From: Niastella sp966212235
Lineage (GTDB): Bacteria > Bacteroidota > Bacteroidia > Chitinophagales > Chitinophagaceae
Direction of reading: 5' to 3'
NCBI GenBank assembly: GCA_966212235.1
Contig: CBIHPP010000012.1
Coordinates: 260,111-324,110, forward strand
DNA length: 64,000 bases
Shown: one piece after another, positions 1 to 9,800 of the stretch
Layout: every line of letters starts with the position of its first letter
How positions within the stretch are numbered: the first letter of the stretch is position 1
Translations under genes and position numbers: made by a program
The notes under the pieces: model-generated
Told to the model about the DNA's origin: nothing
The model's input: the letters and a program-made list of their open reading frames with translations, nothing else
Database searches by the model: none

Positions 1-1990
1 TACTTTTGCGCAATTAAAAAAGGCGCCGGCTTACCCTTTAATTACCCATGACCCTTATTTCAGCATCTGGTCGTTTTCCGATGACCTGACGGCCGGTTCT
101 ACCAAACACTGGACGGGCGCCGATCAGCCTTTGACCGGCTGGCTCAAAGTAGATAAACAAATGTTTCGTTTTATGGGGCAGGGGAATGCAAAACTGGAAA
201 CAGACGTTTCGAAACTGTTTGGTGAAAAAAAAGAGCAGTACTTTCCTGTTGCGCAACTCAAAGAAGTAACTATAACCGCCACCCGAACCATTTACCGGTA
301 TACCTGCGGTGCGGTTGACTTGCAGCTTCAATTTACATCCCCTTTATTATTGAGCAACTGGACCGTTTTAACAAGACCTGTCTCCTATATCACCTTTACC
401 CTGCAGGCTACCGATGGTAAACAGCATGAGACGCAAGTGGTTTTAGGGGTATCAACTAATATGTGTGTTAATAAACCTGATCAGGAAGTAACCGCACGTA
501 AGTATGTTACTGCCGATGGATTGTCTGTTCTGAAAGCCGGTTCTGTAGAACAACCGGTATTACAGAAAAAGGGTGACGACCTGCGGATCGATTGGGGTTA
601 TATGTATATGGCTGCACCAAAAGCGACAAATACAGCTCAGGCGATTGAGGTTGATAATGGCATTCCTGATGACGATAAATCACTTGATTCCATAACCGGA
701 AAAAGACTTGTGTTACAAACGTTTTTGCCGCCTGTCAAAACAAGCGCCAAGCCGCAGGAACAATTCATCATGCTTGGTTACGATGACCTGTATTCCGTTC
801 AATATTTTAATCAGAACCTGCCACCCGTTTGGAAAGGGGAGGGGCGCACCATAGAGAAAGAGCTTGCCAATGCGGCTGCGGATTATAAAAGCGTTATGCA
901 GCAATGCACAGCCTTTGATCAGAAACTATATGCCGATGCCAAAAAAGCCGGCGGCGAAAAATATGCACAGTTGTGTGTAGCGGCTTACCGGCAGAGTATT
1001 GCCGCGCATAAAATAGTGAAGGACCCCCAAGGCGAAATCCTGTTCCTGTCGAAAGAGAATTACAGCAATGGCTCTATCAATACGGTAGATGTAACGTATC
1101 CGTCTGCGCCCTTGTTCCTGCTATACAATCCGGAGTTGTTAAAAGGCATGTTGAATGGCATTTTTTATTACAGCGAAAGCGGCCGCTTTACCAAACCTTT
1201 TGCTGCGCATGATCTGGGTACGTATCCCATTGCGAATGGACAAACCTATGGAGAAGATATGCCGGTAGAAGAATCGGGCAATATGATCATCCTGACGGCA
1301 GCTATTGCCAAAGCGGAAGGGAACGCCAATTACGCCAAAAAGCATTGGAAGTCGCTCAGCACCTGGGTACAGTATTTATGCCGCGAAGGGTTCGACCCCG
1401 CTAATCAATTATGTACCGATGATTTTGCCGGTCACCTGGCGCGTAATACGAACCTGTCGGTAAAAGCTATTGTAGGCATAGGCGGTTACGCGATGCTGGC
1501 CGATATGCTAAAAGAAAAGGACACGGCCGCAAAATACCGCGCCCTGGCAAAGGATATGGCTACCCGGTGGATGCAAATGGCCAATGATGGCGACCATTAT
1601 GCATTGACCTTTTCTGACAAAAATACCTGGAGCCAGAAATACAACCTGGCGTGGGATAAAATGTTAGGCCTGAATTTGTTCCCCGCCGAAGTGTATGAAA
1701 AGGAGATCAGGTATTATATGACCAAACAAAATAAATTTGGTTTGCCATTAGACAGCCGGAAAACGTATACCAAAAGTGACTGGATACTTTGGACGGCGGT
1801 ACTGGCTAACAAGCCGGCCGATTTTGAAGCGCTGGTCAACCCGGTTTATACGTATCTTACAGAAACCACAAGCCGGGTTCCCCTGAGCGACTGGCACGAA
1901 ACCACCAATGCCAAACAATCAGGTTTTCAGGCAAGAAGTGTAGTAGGAGGATATTTTATGAAGATGCTGGAAGGGAAGCTTAATAAGTAA
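1..1990 (+). CDS. DUF4965/DUF1793-type glutaminase-like protein, 5' end missing
   Basis: The reading frame is open from base 2 to the stop at 1988-1990, so the start lies before the window and about 662 residues are visible. The first visible stretch contains THDPYFSIWS and DLTAGSTKHWTG, which recall the N-terminal DUF4964/DUF5127 part of the glutaminase A (GtaA) family. Further on, GQTYGEDMPVEESGNMIILTAA and YNLAWDKMLGLNLFP match the alpha/alpha-barrel DUF4965/DUF1793 region, and the end TTNAKQSGFQARSVVGGYFMKML is typical of the family C-terminus. Family members are usually secreted or periplasmic; glutaminase activity is known for the fungal founder only, so the substrate here is uncertain. 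The TTG at 131 is an internal codon, not the start. Confidence 0.85.
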   Translation, partial: TFAQLKKAPAYPLITHDPYFSIWSFSDDLTAGSTKHWTGADQPLTGWLKVDKQMFRFMGQGNAKLETDVSKLFGEKKEQYFPVAQLKEVTITATRTIYRYTCGAVDLQLQFTSPLLLSNWTVLTRPVSYITFTLQATDGKQHETQVVLGVSTNMCVNKPDQEVTARKYVTADGLSVLKAGSVEQPVLQKKGDDLRIDWGYMYMAAPKATNTAQAIEVDNGIPDDDKSLDSITGKRLVLQTFLPPVKTSAKPQEQFIMLGYDDLYSVQYFNQNLPPVWKGEGRTIEKELANAAADYKSVMQQCTAFDQKLYADAKKAGGEKYAQLCVAAYRQSIAAHKIVKDPQGEILFLSKENYSNGSINTVDVTYPSAPLFLLYNPELLKGMLNGIFYYSESGRFTKPFAAHDLGTYPIANGQTYGEDMPVEESGNMIILTAAIAKAEGNANYAKKHWKSLSTWVQYLCREGFDPANQLCTDDFAGHLARNTNLSVKAIVGIGGYAMLADMLKEKDTAAKYRALAKDMATRWMQMANDGDHYALTFSDKNTWSQKYNLAWDKMLGLNLFPAEVYEKEIRYYMTKQNKFGLPLDSRKTYTKSDWILWTAVLANKPADFEALVNPVYTYLTETTSRVPLSDWHETTNAKQSGFQARSVVGGYFMKMLEGKLNK

Positions 1991-1994
1991 CAGG

Positions 1995-2096
1995 CAAGAA
2001 TCAGTTTATTGTTTGTTGTTTATGGTTTGTGGTTCAGCAACAACAAACTACAAACCTGCCTGCCGGCAGGCAGGCTATAAACCACAAACTATTTCT
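1995..2096. repeat. Intergenic inverted repeat of GTTTATGG/CCACAAAC words with a 20-bp GC palindrome
   Basis: Between the glutaminase stop and the phosphoesterase start there is a left arm rich in TTGTTTATGGTTTGTGGTT and a right arm with CAAACTACAAACC and TATAAACCACAAACT. The right arm is interrupted by a perfect 20-bp palindrome at 2055-2074 (CCTGCCTGCCGGCAGGCAGG). The same words recur at 24614-24726. It could fold into a long hairpin and end transcription of the upstream gene. The palindrome looks like an inserted REP-type unit. Confidence 0.6.
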
Positions 2097-2097
2097 C

Positions 2098-2940
2098 ATG
2101 GATCGTCGTGCATTCCTGAAAAATTCAGCACCCGTTTTGTTATTGCTGACAAACGGTAAACTGTTATACCGTTCTGCTTTGTCCCTGGCGCCTGAACTCA
2201 ATAAAGTGAAGTTTCGTTTTGCCGTTGCGAGTGACGGGCATTTTGGTCAACCCAAAACCACCTGGGAGAACGATTATACCAGTATTATTCAAAGCATCAA
2301 TCAACAGCATAAACAACACAGGCTAAAAACCTGTATCATCAACGGCGATGTTATTCATGACGATCCGGCCATGTTGCCGTTGGCCAAACAGCACCTCGAT
2401 CAATTGAAAATGCCCTATTATGTTACACAGGGCAATCATGATAGGGTGGGTGAGGAACTATGGAAAAAGACCTGGAACATGCCATTCAATCATTCGTTTG
2501 TTGTAGACAAACAGGTGTTTTTGCTGGCTACCACCTCAAATGAGAAAGGCGAATATCTTTGTCCTGACCTGGACTGGATGCGTGTTCAGCTTGAAAAATA
2601 CAAGCATGCACCGAATATATTTATTGCCATTCATATTACGCCGGTTAAATGGACAGACAATGCCACGGATTGTCCGGAGTTCATTAGTCTGCTGAAAGAT
2701 TATAAAAATGTACGCGCCGTATTCAATGGGCACGATCATGACCAGGATAATATGAAAGAACGGGAAGGCATTCCGTTTTTATTTGACTCGCATATCGGCG
2801 GTAGCTGGGGCACAACATACAAAGGATTTCGCATGGTAGAAGTGATGAGCGATAATACCATTGCCACTTATATTTTAAATCCGGAAACAAAACTGAACGA
2901 ACATATTTTGCGCGACCGCCATGTGGAGATTGACGCATAA
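2098..2940 (+). CDS. Exported calcineurin-like metallophosphoesterase
   Basis: A 280-residue phosphoesterase of the calcineurin superfamily. The metal-binding motifs appear in order: VASDGHFGQ (D-x-H), INGDVIHDD (GD), QGNHDR (GNHD), IAIHITP and FNGHDHDQ (GHxH). The start is set at ATG 2098 because the residues that follow (MDRRAFLKNS plus a hydrophobic LLLL stretch) form a Tat- or Sec-like export signal. The upstream in-frame extension to 2029 runs through the intergenic repeat and encodes LPAGRQA, a typical translation of that palindrome. It probably acts in the periplasm on a phosphodiester or phosphomonoester; the substrate cannot be told. Confidence 0.85.
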   Translation: MDRRAFLKNSAPVLLLLTNGKLLYRSALSLAPELNKVKFRFAVASDGHFGQPKTTWENDYTSIIQSINQQHKQHRLKTCIINGDVIHDDPAMLPLAKQHLDQLKMPYYVTQGNHDRVGEELWKKTWNMPFNHSFVVDKQVFLLATTSNEKGEYLCPDLDWMRVQLEKYKHAPNIFIAIHITPVKWTDNATDCPEFISLLKDYKNVRAVFNGHDHDQDNMKEREGIPFLFDSHIGGSWGTTYKGFRMVEVMSDNTIATYILNPETKLNEHILRDRHVEIDA

Positions 2941-2966
2941 GGACGGCTGATTTCCGGTAATGTGCA

Positions 2967-3701
2967 TTATTGAATAAAATCGACTTTCCCTTTCAGGTCC
3001 TGCTCGGCGGCATGTAAATAGTCATAGTCAGCCCGGGCGTGAATTTCCAGCGAATAAGAAGGCGTTGTCGTATTAATGATCGTGAGGGCGATCACCTGAT
3101 CGGGCAATTTATATACCCGCGTAATTAATGGGTTGTTGTACATCACATAACAATCCTTCTCTGCAATTTGTAAGATCCCGATCTCATTGATAATTGACTT
3201 GAAAGTGCCTTCATCACCGAAACCAAATCGTAAGGAGTGATGAAAAGTATGTTTATCGTAGCTTCTCAGCTTTGCGTCAATGGCATTGAATAAAAAGAAT
3301 TTGGGCAGGGTGACGGTGAGGGAATTGGTGAACAGGGTCGTACTGTTTATTTTCGTATCAACCTGGCTTCCGTATTCAATCCAGGCAGGCGCATCGAATT
3401 TGGTGTTCTCCAATAATTGGGTATAAAAGTAGGCGGTCAGTGGACTTCCCGTCACTTTGGGATTACGGGCCAGCGAGTCTAAAAAATGTTTGATACGATA
3501 TTGAAAGATGCTGCTATCCACTTCTTTTAAAGAAATAATGCTTTTCAGCTTCCACATACCGGTTTCAACATAATCCTGAATATTGATCAGTGACAATTTT
3601 TGAAGCGATAACAATTTGCTAAGGCTTACATTTTGAGCAGATAACACGAATGGCGATAGCAAACCCGCAAGTAATATCCACTTTTTTAACAGTCTTCTCA
3701 T
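2967..3701 (-). CDS. Secreted protein of unknown function
   Basis: A 244-residue protein that I do not recognise. It begins with basic residues and a hydrophobic segment (LLAGLLSPFVLSAQ), a signal peptide ending in the AQ typical of this phylum. The remainder is rich in Ser, Thr and aromatic residues without repeats or an obvious catalytic motif. The gene converges with the phosphoesterase (26 bp gap), and its start faces a region of palindromes and tandem repeats at 3855-3987. The length and signal peptide support a real exported protein, perhaps periplasmic. Confidence 0.65.
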   Translation of the reverse strand: MRRLLKKWILLAGLLSPFVLSAQNVSLSKLLSLQKLSLINIQDYVETGMWKLKSIISLKEVDSSIFQYRIKHFLDSLARNPKVTGSPLTAYFYTQLLENTKFDAPAWIEYGSQVDTKINSTTLFTNSLTVTLPKFFLFNAIDAKLRSYDKHTFHHSLRFGFGDEGTFKSIINEIGILQIAEKDCYVMYNNPLITRVYKLPDQVIALTIINTTTPSYSLEIHARADYDYLHAAEQDLKGKVDFIQ

Positions 3702-3854
3702 AACCTATTACAATGAAAGGCCTAAATATACTTACTATATGGTTGGTTCGGTGAGCGCCGGCCAAATCGTCGATTTAATTTGATTATTGTCAATTATTAC
3801 AGATCGTAACGGGAACTAACAGGTTTTAGTGGGTGCATTTTATGTTTATGATAT

Positions 3855-3901
3855 ATAAGCCTGTAGACTTATAATGTATGAATATAAGCTTACAGACTTA
3901 T
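3855..3901. promoter_or_regulatory. Two near-identical 18-bp imperfect palindromes, operator-like
   Basis: ATAAGCCTGTAGACTTAT at 3855-3872 and ATAAGCTTACAGACTTAT at 3884-3901 are each imperfect palindromes with ATAAG and CTTAT ends. They are 29 bp apart start to start. The reverse complement of the second matches the first at 15 of 18 positions. They sit between the divergent genes at 3701 and 4083, so they may bind a dimeric regulator; no regulator is identified. Confidence 0.4.
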
Positions 3902-3925
3902 TAGGCTATTTCCAGGCATTGTAAG

Positions 3926-3987
3926 ATAACCCGTAGATAACCTGTATATAACCCGCATATAACCTGTCTCTTTAAGAGACGGGTTAT
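3926..3987. repeat. Four 11-bp tandem repeats ending in a hairpin
   Basis: The units are ATAACCCGTAG, ATAACCTGTAT, ATAACCCGCAT and ATAACCTGTCT at 3926-3969, contiguous and 11 bp each, near one helical turn. The last unit and the following bases pair with AGAGACGGGTTAT, giving a hairpin at 3959-3987 with a 13-bp stem (one G-T type mismatch) and a three-base loop. The array lies about 95 bp upstream of the gene at 4083. Confidence 0.6.
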
Positions 3988-4082
3988 ATACATAATGTTG
4001 CCAGGATATTCACGTATTATAATAGATTTCATACCTTTAATAGCGTACACCACATATAGTAAACCATTAAACAGATTGCTGT

Positions 4083-4871
4083 ATGCCACAAATACCTGCT
4101 GATTTTTTATTAGCCAATGCCGGGCAATTATCCATGTATACCATGAAGGGAAGTGACAAAGTTATACTTCGAAGAAAAGGAGGCGCTTCCCGCGAAAGGA
4201 TAAAAACAGAACCCAATTTTGAAAATACCCGCCGGATCAATGCCGAATTTGGTGGTCGTGCAACTTGCAGTAAATGGATACGAAGAATGCTGCACCCGCT
4301 TCGTTTTATAGCCGATTACAATATCACCGGTCCGTTAAATGCATTGCTAAAACCTATCCAGGAGCTGGATACGATCAGCAATTATGGGGAACGATCGGTG
4401 GCGTTTTCCGCTAATCCGCATTTACTCGAAGGATTTAACCTGAACAAGCGCTCCTCCTTTGATACTATTGTACATAACCCGGTCCGTTATACACTTTCAA
4501 AAAGAAAAGGGCATGCAAGCGTCACTATTCCGGCTATACTGCCCGGTCATAATTTTTCGGCGCCCGGTAACTTTGTCACGTATCGTTTCATCGTCTTATT
4601 AGGTGTTATTCCCGATCTTTTTTTTACGCCAGATGGATATCGGCCAAAAGGTGATTATGAAGACGAATGGCCGGAAAATGCTTTTACAGAATGGTTTCCG
4701 GTACAGACCGGCTCACCTGGTATTACTTCGGAATTACAATTACCGCAAAAACGGGCTAATAATGCACACAGCCTTATGCTGACTATTGGCGTTGCCTTTG
4801 GAGCCCCTCGAAATGGTGATATAGAACCCATTCAATATACGGGTGGTGCGAAGATTTTGGGAGTGGTATAA
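4083..4871 (+). CDS. Conserved Bacteroidota protein of unknown function
   Basis: A 262-residue protein with no signal peptide. Its conserved-looking N-terminal half includes MYTMKGSDKVILRRKGG, NAEFGGRATCSKWIRR and DYNITGPLNALLKPIQ. As far as I recall, this order (gel-like SxYTMKGSDK, FGGRA, YNIxGPLN, LLEGFNLN) marks an abundant orphan family that occurs in many copies in Chitinophagaceae; no function is known to me. The C-terminal half looks beta-rich (VTIPAILPGHNFSAPGNFVTYRF). It stands alone on the + strand downstream of an unusual palindrome and tandem-repeat region. Confidence 0.7.
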   Translation: MPQIPADFLLANAGQLSMYTMKGSDKVILRRKGGASRERIKTEPNFENTRRINAEFGGRATCSKWIRRMLHPLRFIADYNITGPLNALLKPIQELDTISNYGERSVAFSANPHLLEGFNLNKRSSFDTIVHNPVRYTLSKRKGHASVTIPAILPGHNFSAPGNFVTYRFIVLLGVIPDLFFTPDGYRPKGDYEDEWPENAFTEWFPVQTGSPGITSELQLPQKRANNAHSLMLTIGVAFGAPRNGDIEPIQYTGGAKILGVV

Positions 4872-4909
4872 GAATTAGCAAATGTGTCATTTGTGTACAT
4901 TTGTATACA

Positions 4910-5395
4910 ATGGAAATAAAGATTGAACAATATACTGATTTGTACAAACAACAGGTTTTAGATTTAATTGTACCTATTCAAAGAGAAGAATTCAACATAC
5001 CCATAACGCCCGAAGAACAACCGGATCTGCAACAGATCCCTGGTTTTTATCAAAAGGATAATGGGAACTTCTGGCTGGCCATTACCGATGCCGGCGTTGT
5101 AGGCACCATTGCCTTACTGGATATTGGCCATCGCCAGGGCGCTTTACGGAAGATGTTTGTCCATAAAGATTACCGGGGCAAAGAACATGGCACCGGGCAA
5201 TTGTTACTAAACACCCTGCTTTCATGGGCGCAACAAAAAGGATATACTGCAATATATCTTGGCACTACTGCAAAGTTCCTCGCCGCCCATCGCTTTTACG
5301 AAAAGAATAATTTTAAAGAAGTTGAAGTTACTGAATTACCAACTCAATTTCCGCGGATGGCGGTTGATGTTAAGTTTTATAGGTATGGGGTGTAA
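4910..5395 (+). CDS. GNAT family N-acetyltransferase
   Basis: A 161-residue acetyltransferase of the GNAT fold, which transfers an acetyl group from acetyl-CoA to an amine. The acetyl-CoA-binding region is visible as LRKMFVHKDYRGKEHGTGQLLLNTLLSWA, with the R/Q-x-x-G-x-G/A-like signature in RGKEHGTGQ. The closing motif FYEKNNFKEV is also typical. The start is taken at ATG 4910; TTG 4901 would add only three residues. The substrate is unknown, and the gene stands alone, 38 bp after the orphan gene upstream and nearly touching the convergent DUF983 gene. Confidence 0.85.
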   Translation: MEIKIEQYTDLYKQQVLDLIVPIQREEFNIPITPEEQPDLQQIPGFYQKDNGNFWLAITDAGVVGTIALLDIGHRQGALRKMFVHKDYRGKEHGTGQLLLNTLLSWAQQKGYTAIYLGTTAKFLAAHRFYEKNNFKEVEVTELPTQFPRMAVDVKFYRYGV

Positions 5396-5397
5396 AT

Positions 5398-5856
5398 TCA
5401 CCACGCATTTTTCAAACCATCATTTGTCCGCTCAGGTCTTACGATATCACCTTCATTCCAATGCGGGCTATAACGAACGAAAAAGGAGAGCCAGATCGTT
5501 CTTGATAATCGCATCAGCACGGGTTGAATGACTATCAATATAACCGCATTGATCCCTATCCACCAGAAGAAGCGATTGTCCTGCAAAGAAAATCCTATTA
5601 AGATCCACCAGGCGATAAGGGTGGCCACACTGACGGCAATGCTCAATGCATAACTAACATAACTGGTGCCATAATAAAACCCGGGTTCCATATCGGTTGA
5701 CTGTCCGCATACCGGACATGTTTCATTCATTTTCATCAGCTCTTTCAATCTGTATGGGTTCTTTTGTTTGAATAAGGGCCCCCGTCTGCATCTTGGACAG
5801 TTGTTGTGCAGAACACTGATTATCAAATTCGGTTTTGTGTTTTCGTGCGTATGCAT
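5398..5856 (-). CDS. DUF983 family membrane protein
   Basis: A 152-residue protein with two CxxC pairs near the N-terminus (NNCPRCRRGPLF and ETCPVCGQ), followed by MEPGFYYGTSYVSYA and two strong membrane segments (residues about 65-90 and 95-115). This arrangement is characteristic of DUF983, a widespread Bacteroidota and Alphaproteobacteria family with a zinc-ribbon-like head and no agreed function. The stop lies 2 bp past that of the convergent GNAT gene, so the transcripts must overlap. The AraC gene 7 bp upstream on the same strand probably shares its transcript. Confidence 0.88.
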   Translation of the reverse strand: MHTHENTKPNLIISVLHNNCPRCRRGPLFKQKNPYRLKELMKMNETCPVCGQSTDMEPGFYYGTSYVSYALSIAVSVATLIAWWILIGFSLQDNRFFWWIGINAVILIVIQPVLMRLSRTIWLSFFVRYSPHWNEGDIVRPERTNDGLKNAW

Positions 5857-5863
5857 AAAATAT

Positions 5864-6736
5864 TTATTGTATCATCTTTTTTCTAAAAACCTCCGGTGTT
5901 ATACCCGTACTTTTTTTAAAGAACCGGGTAAAATAAGAGTTATCCTGGAAGTTCAGCTCATAGGAGATCTCACTGATGTCCATATTGGCATTGGTCAAAA
6001 ATCGTTTGGCTTCCAGTATGATCCGGTCACGGATAAGATCGCCGGCGCTTTTACCAGCTACATCCTGGCACAGGGCATTCAAATAATTGGGCGTTATATA
6101 CATCAGTTCTGCATATTCCTTCGGTAGCCGCAGCAGCCGGAAATGCTTTTCAATCAGTTGCCTGAATAGATTCAACATAAGTAATTTCTGCTGGGGAATG
6201 CTTTTCGTCTTTTCAATCACACAACGGCGATCGATATGAATAAATAATTCTAACAACAATACCCGTATCATATCCAGGTTGCGCTGGCTGTTCTCCATTT
6301 CTTTTAAAACAGATTCAAACAGGTTGTTCGCTTTTGCGTGCAGGTCTACTGGCAAATTATACACGCCATTTTCACTATTTCCATTGAAAAATTGAAACTG
6401 TTGAATATGGTCCGGGCGTTGCAGGTATGTACTGAACAACTCGGCGTTAAAATGAATGATATAACCCTCCATGGGCCCTTCAAAATGCCAGCTGTGCACC
6501 TGCCCCGGCGCCATAAAATATATTTGGTAAGGCTTCACTTTGAACTGGCTGAAATCGATCGTATGCGTGCCCTTGCCTTTGGTGAACAACACCAGGTGGT
6601 AAAATGAGTGCCGGTGTGGTTTGTGCAAATTGGCATAATGTTTTTCCAGGTAGGTTGCCAGACGCTCTACGAGCAGGTCCTGGTGAACACTCCGGTCAAT
6701 AGTGCAGATATCGTATATGGGGATCGTCTTTTTCAT
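5864..6736 (-). CDS. AraC family transcriptional regulator
   Basis: A 290-residue regulator with an N-terminal cupin-like sensing half (HRHSFYHLVLFTKGKGTHTIDF, GQVHSW) and a C-terminal double helix-turn-helix. The latter includes AGKSAGDLIRDRIILEAKR and ISYELNFQDNSYFTRFFKK, followed by GITPEVFRK. The ATG at 6736 is preferred over TTG 6748. The gene precedes the DUF983 gene by 7 bp, so the two probably form an operon. The inducer and targets are not evident from the sequence. Confidence 0.9.
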   Translation of the reverse strand: MKKTIPIYDICTIDRSVHQDLLVERLATYLEKHYANLHKPHRHSFYHLVLFTKGKGTHTIDFSQFKVKPYQIYFMAPGQVHSWHFEGPMEGYIIHFNAELFSTYLQRPDHIQQFQFFNGNSENGVYNLPVDLHAKANNLFESVLKEMENSQRNLDMIRVLLLELFIHIDRRCVIEKTKSIPQQKLLMLNLFRQLIEKHFRLLRLPKEYAELMYITPNYLNALCQDVAGKSAGDLIRDRIILEAKRFLTNANMDISEISYELNFQDNSYFTRFFKKSTGITPEVFRKKMIQ

Positions 6737-6846
6737 TGCTGAGATCAAAATTACAACGATTCTACACCATGGCAGTGGCAGTATTTATTGATTTAATGGC
6801 ACTTTTTACTTATTGCGATGCCCAGCCTATAAAACAATCTCAATTA

Positions 6847-9800
6847 TTATTTGATCAGGATAAAACTTCCTTTATCCCGGATAACAGTTCCAAGGAGATC
6901 CCTTCCTTCTGCTATCCACACATAGGTGCCCGCAGGTTGCAACTGACCTTTAAACGACCCGTTCCAGCCGTCATTTACGCGACTTGTTTCATAAACCAGC
7001 TGCCCCCAGCGATTATACACCCGGAAGAACATCAAATCTATGCGGCCGGTTACTCTCACGGTCAGCCGGTCATTACGCCCGTCGCCATTGGGGGTAAATG
7101 CATTGGGTATAGAAAAGTAAGATTTGTCAACAACAGTAACTTTTACGCGTACAGGCTGACTGCTGCAACTGCCTGCGATGTGTTGTACATAAAAAGCGGT
7201 ATCTGCAGTAAGATGTGCCACTACAAAAATGCCGGTAGTATTTTCCTGCAAAAGAACAGATGCCGCAGCATCTGCATATAGTTTATAGGCGCCAGCTGAA
7301 GGATTTTTGATCACCAGCGTTGCACTGTTGTTTTTGGGAATGGTAGGGTTGTCATAAGAAGGCAGCGGCAATACCACATTGGTATTGATCAACGTAAATG
7401 GCTTCGATTCCACCTGGCAAATTCCTCCATCCATTATTTTAAGTACATAAATACCTGTGCCCAGCTGTTGCAGGTCGGGGTTATTGCCCACTGCTGCTGC
7501 ATTCTGATCGAACCAGGTATAGGTAGTTGGTGTTACCAGGTTCCTGACCTGTATGCCGGTAATAGATCCCTGGTGAAGCTGGCATTGATCATCTTTAATG
7601 ACCGCTTTGGAATAATCAAAATCAGGCATAGGTGTACGGCCGATCACTGCCTGGAAGATATTTTTTTCGCAGCCATTGGCATCGGTTGCAAAGAGTTGGT
7701 AATTGCCTTCCGGTAAATTGTTCAACGCTGTTCCGTTGCCGGCAGTTGCCCCGGTACTTTGGTTCACCCAACGGAAAGTATACAGGTTAGGGTCCCCGTT
7801 GAATGTTTTCACCTGTATAAATCCATTGTCCTGTGCACAAAACGCATTACGCGCGGATGTCGTGACGGGAGCAATATTCATAAATGCTGCCATAGGTACT
7901 ACAATGACCGGCGTAGCTTTTGAGCAACCGATGGCATTGGTTACATTCAATTGATAATTGCCGGGCGGAAGATTGTAAACATCCGGTGTGTTGCCCACTA
8001 CCTGGTTGTTGCCTGTGTTGATCCACTGGTAGGTATCACCATTGGTTACCTGTATCTGTTGTATAGATCCTGTTGGTCCGTTGCACTTGCTGGCGCCTGT
8101 TAGTTGTCTGCTTTGGTCTATGGTAATGGCGCCATTGTCCGGTACAATGTACCAGGGTGAGGTGATCGTATCGCAGGAACCCTGGTCTTTGAATTTTAGC
8201 CGGTATTTTCCGGGCATCATATTCAACAGGTCGTAATTATTTCCAACTGTCTGATTCAGGGAGTTTGTCCATTGTATAAAAGGCGTGCCGGTAACATTGG
8301 TGGCGGTGATGCCTGTTACGCTGCCGTTTGCCTGAGTGCAGGTAGCAGGTGTTATCTGCGCCAGCATATTCAGCGTGGGTCCCGAAAGGTTATTGATGGT
8401 ATAAGGACCGTATATTTTATTGCAACTGGTATCAGTCAGTATCCAGGCCTTGAGATAATATGTGCCGGCGGGTAACTGGTTCGCATAATAGTTGGTTCCA
8501 ACAGAATCGTAATTGCCATTCAGCCATTTGTAACCATAAGTGCCGGAAGAATACGTGGAGAGAATACCGTTTGTTTTTCCGCAGGTGGCATGTGAAATGG
8601 ATACACTCAGGGTGGGGGGAGGGCTTAGGTCCTGTATCGTAAAATTGGCGTTCCATTTACATCCATTCGCTCCATTGGATACCGTAAGCACATAACTGCC
8701 GGCGGGCACATTCACCAGGTTGGTATCGGTGCTTACCACACGTAAGGTATAGGAATCTAACCAGGCAATATGAGTGCCTGCTTTTACCTGTATGCCGGTA
8801 ATAGAACCGTTGCTCTTGCCGCAGGTGGCATCCTTTATCACCCGCGTTGTGTAAAAATCTACTATAGGTGTTGAAAATTCCGACGTGGAGCTGTCGGGCG
8901 GGGTGGCCGTGGCAGCAAGGTTTGGCATGGCAGGTGTATAGGGAAAACTCCATTTACCGGCGGCATCGGCAAATACGGTTTCGAAGTATTTATATTGCAG
9001 ACAGGGGCCCGGGCAGGTAACGGTGTATAGCTGGATCTTGGAGTTGGGATTCGAAATACCGGTGATAAGACCATTGTCATAGCTGGTGATCCTGACATAC
9101 GATGCTCCCGGAACTCCGCCGGTTGTGGCCAGGGTACTTATGGTGTTTTTAATAAAATGCACACCCTGTGTTTGGGTCCATATATAACCACCAAAGATAT
9201 TTTCTTCGGCCGGGGAATAACCGCCTACCACAACATTTGCACAACCAATGAATTGCAATTTGGAACCTCCATAGCAAACGGTGCCGGTGATATCGGTCAT
9301 TAATTTATTGCCGGTTATGATCACCTTGTGGGGTATATTAAATAACACAATACCGTCCAGGGAATGAGAACTGATTAAAACATTGTCCTGGATAAAGGTC
9401 CTTGTAAGGGCGGGAGAGCCCGTTGCTCCCCAAAGTTGAATGGCTGTGTTGTCATTATAATAATAGGTGCTGCCCGTCCAGTTACAATTGAATCTGTTGT
9501 TCTGCATCTTCACAAAGAAGCTGAATGATGCGTTTAGCGATTCGTGTATGGTTATATTGGAGCCTACAAACAGGTTTCCTTCGGCTAATGTAGGCCCGCC
9601 TATGGTAACATTGGCTGCTCCGTCAAAATGAATATAGCCACCGCCTACCCGGTTATTGAGGCTGTTTAAACCAAAAACATTGCTTTGGATCGTTATATCA
9701 TTTATGGCATCGGAAGAATAATTCCAGAACCGGTTGACGATCGTTCCGCGCACATCACAAAACATATTTCCTTTACCGGGACCACCTATCGTTATATTCG

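Noticed and set aside
2029..2097. Longer N-terminus for the metallophosphoesterase
   Set aside because: It reads through the intergenic repeat and the GC palindrome; the export signal starts at ATG 2098.
3926..3969. CRISPR array
   Set aside because: The repeats are contiguous 11-bp units without spacers, and no cas gene is in the window.
3901..4089. Open reading frame on the minus strand across the 11-bp repeats
   Set aside because: Its residues come from the tandem repeats and hairpin, and there is no family-like pattern or sensible start context.
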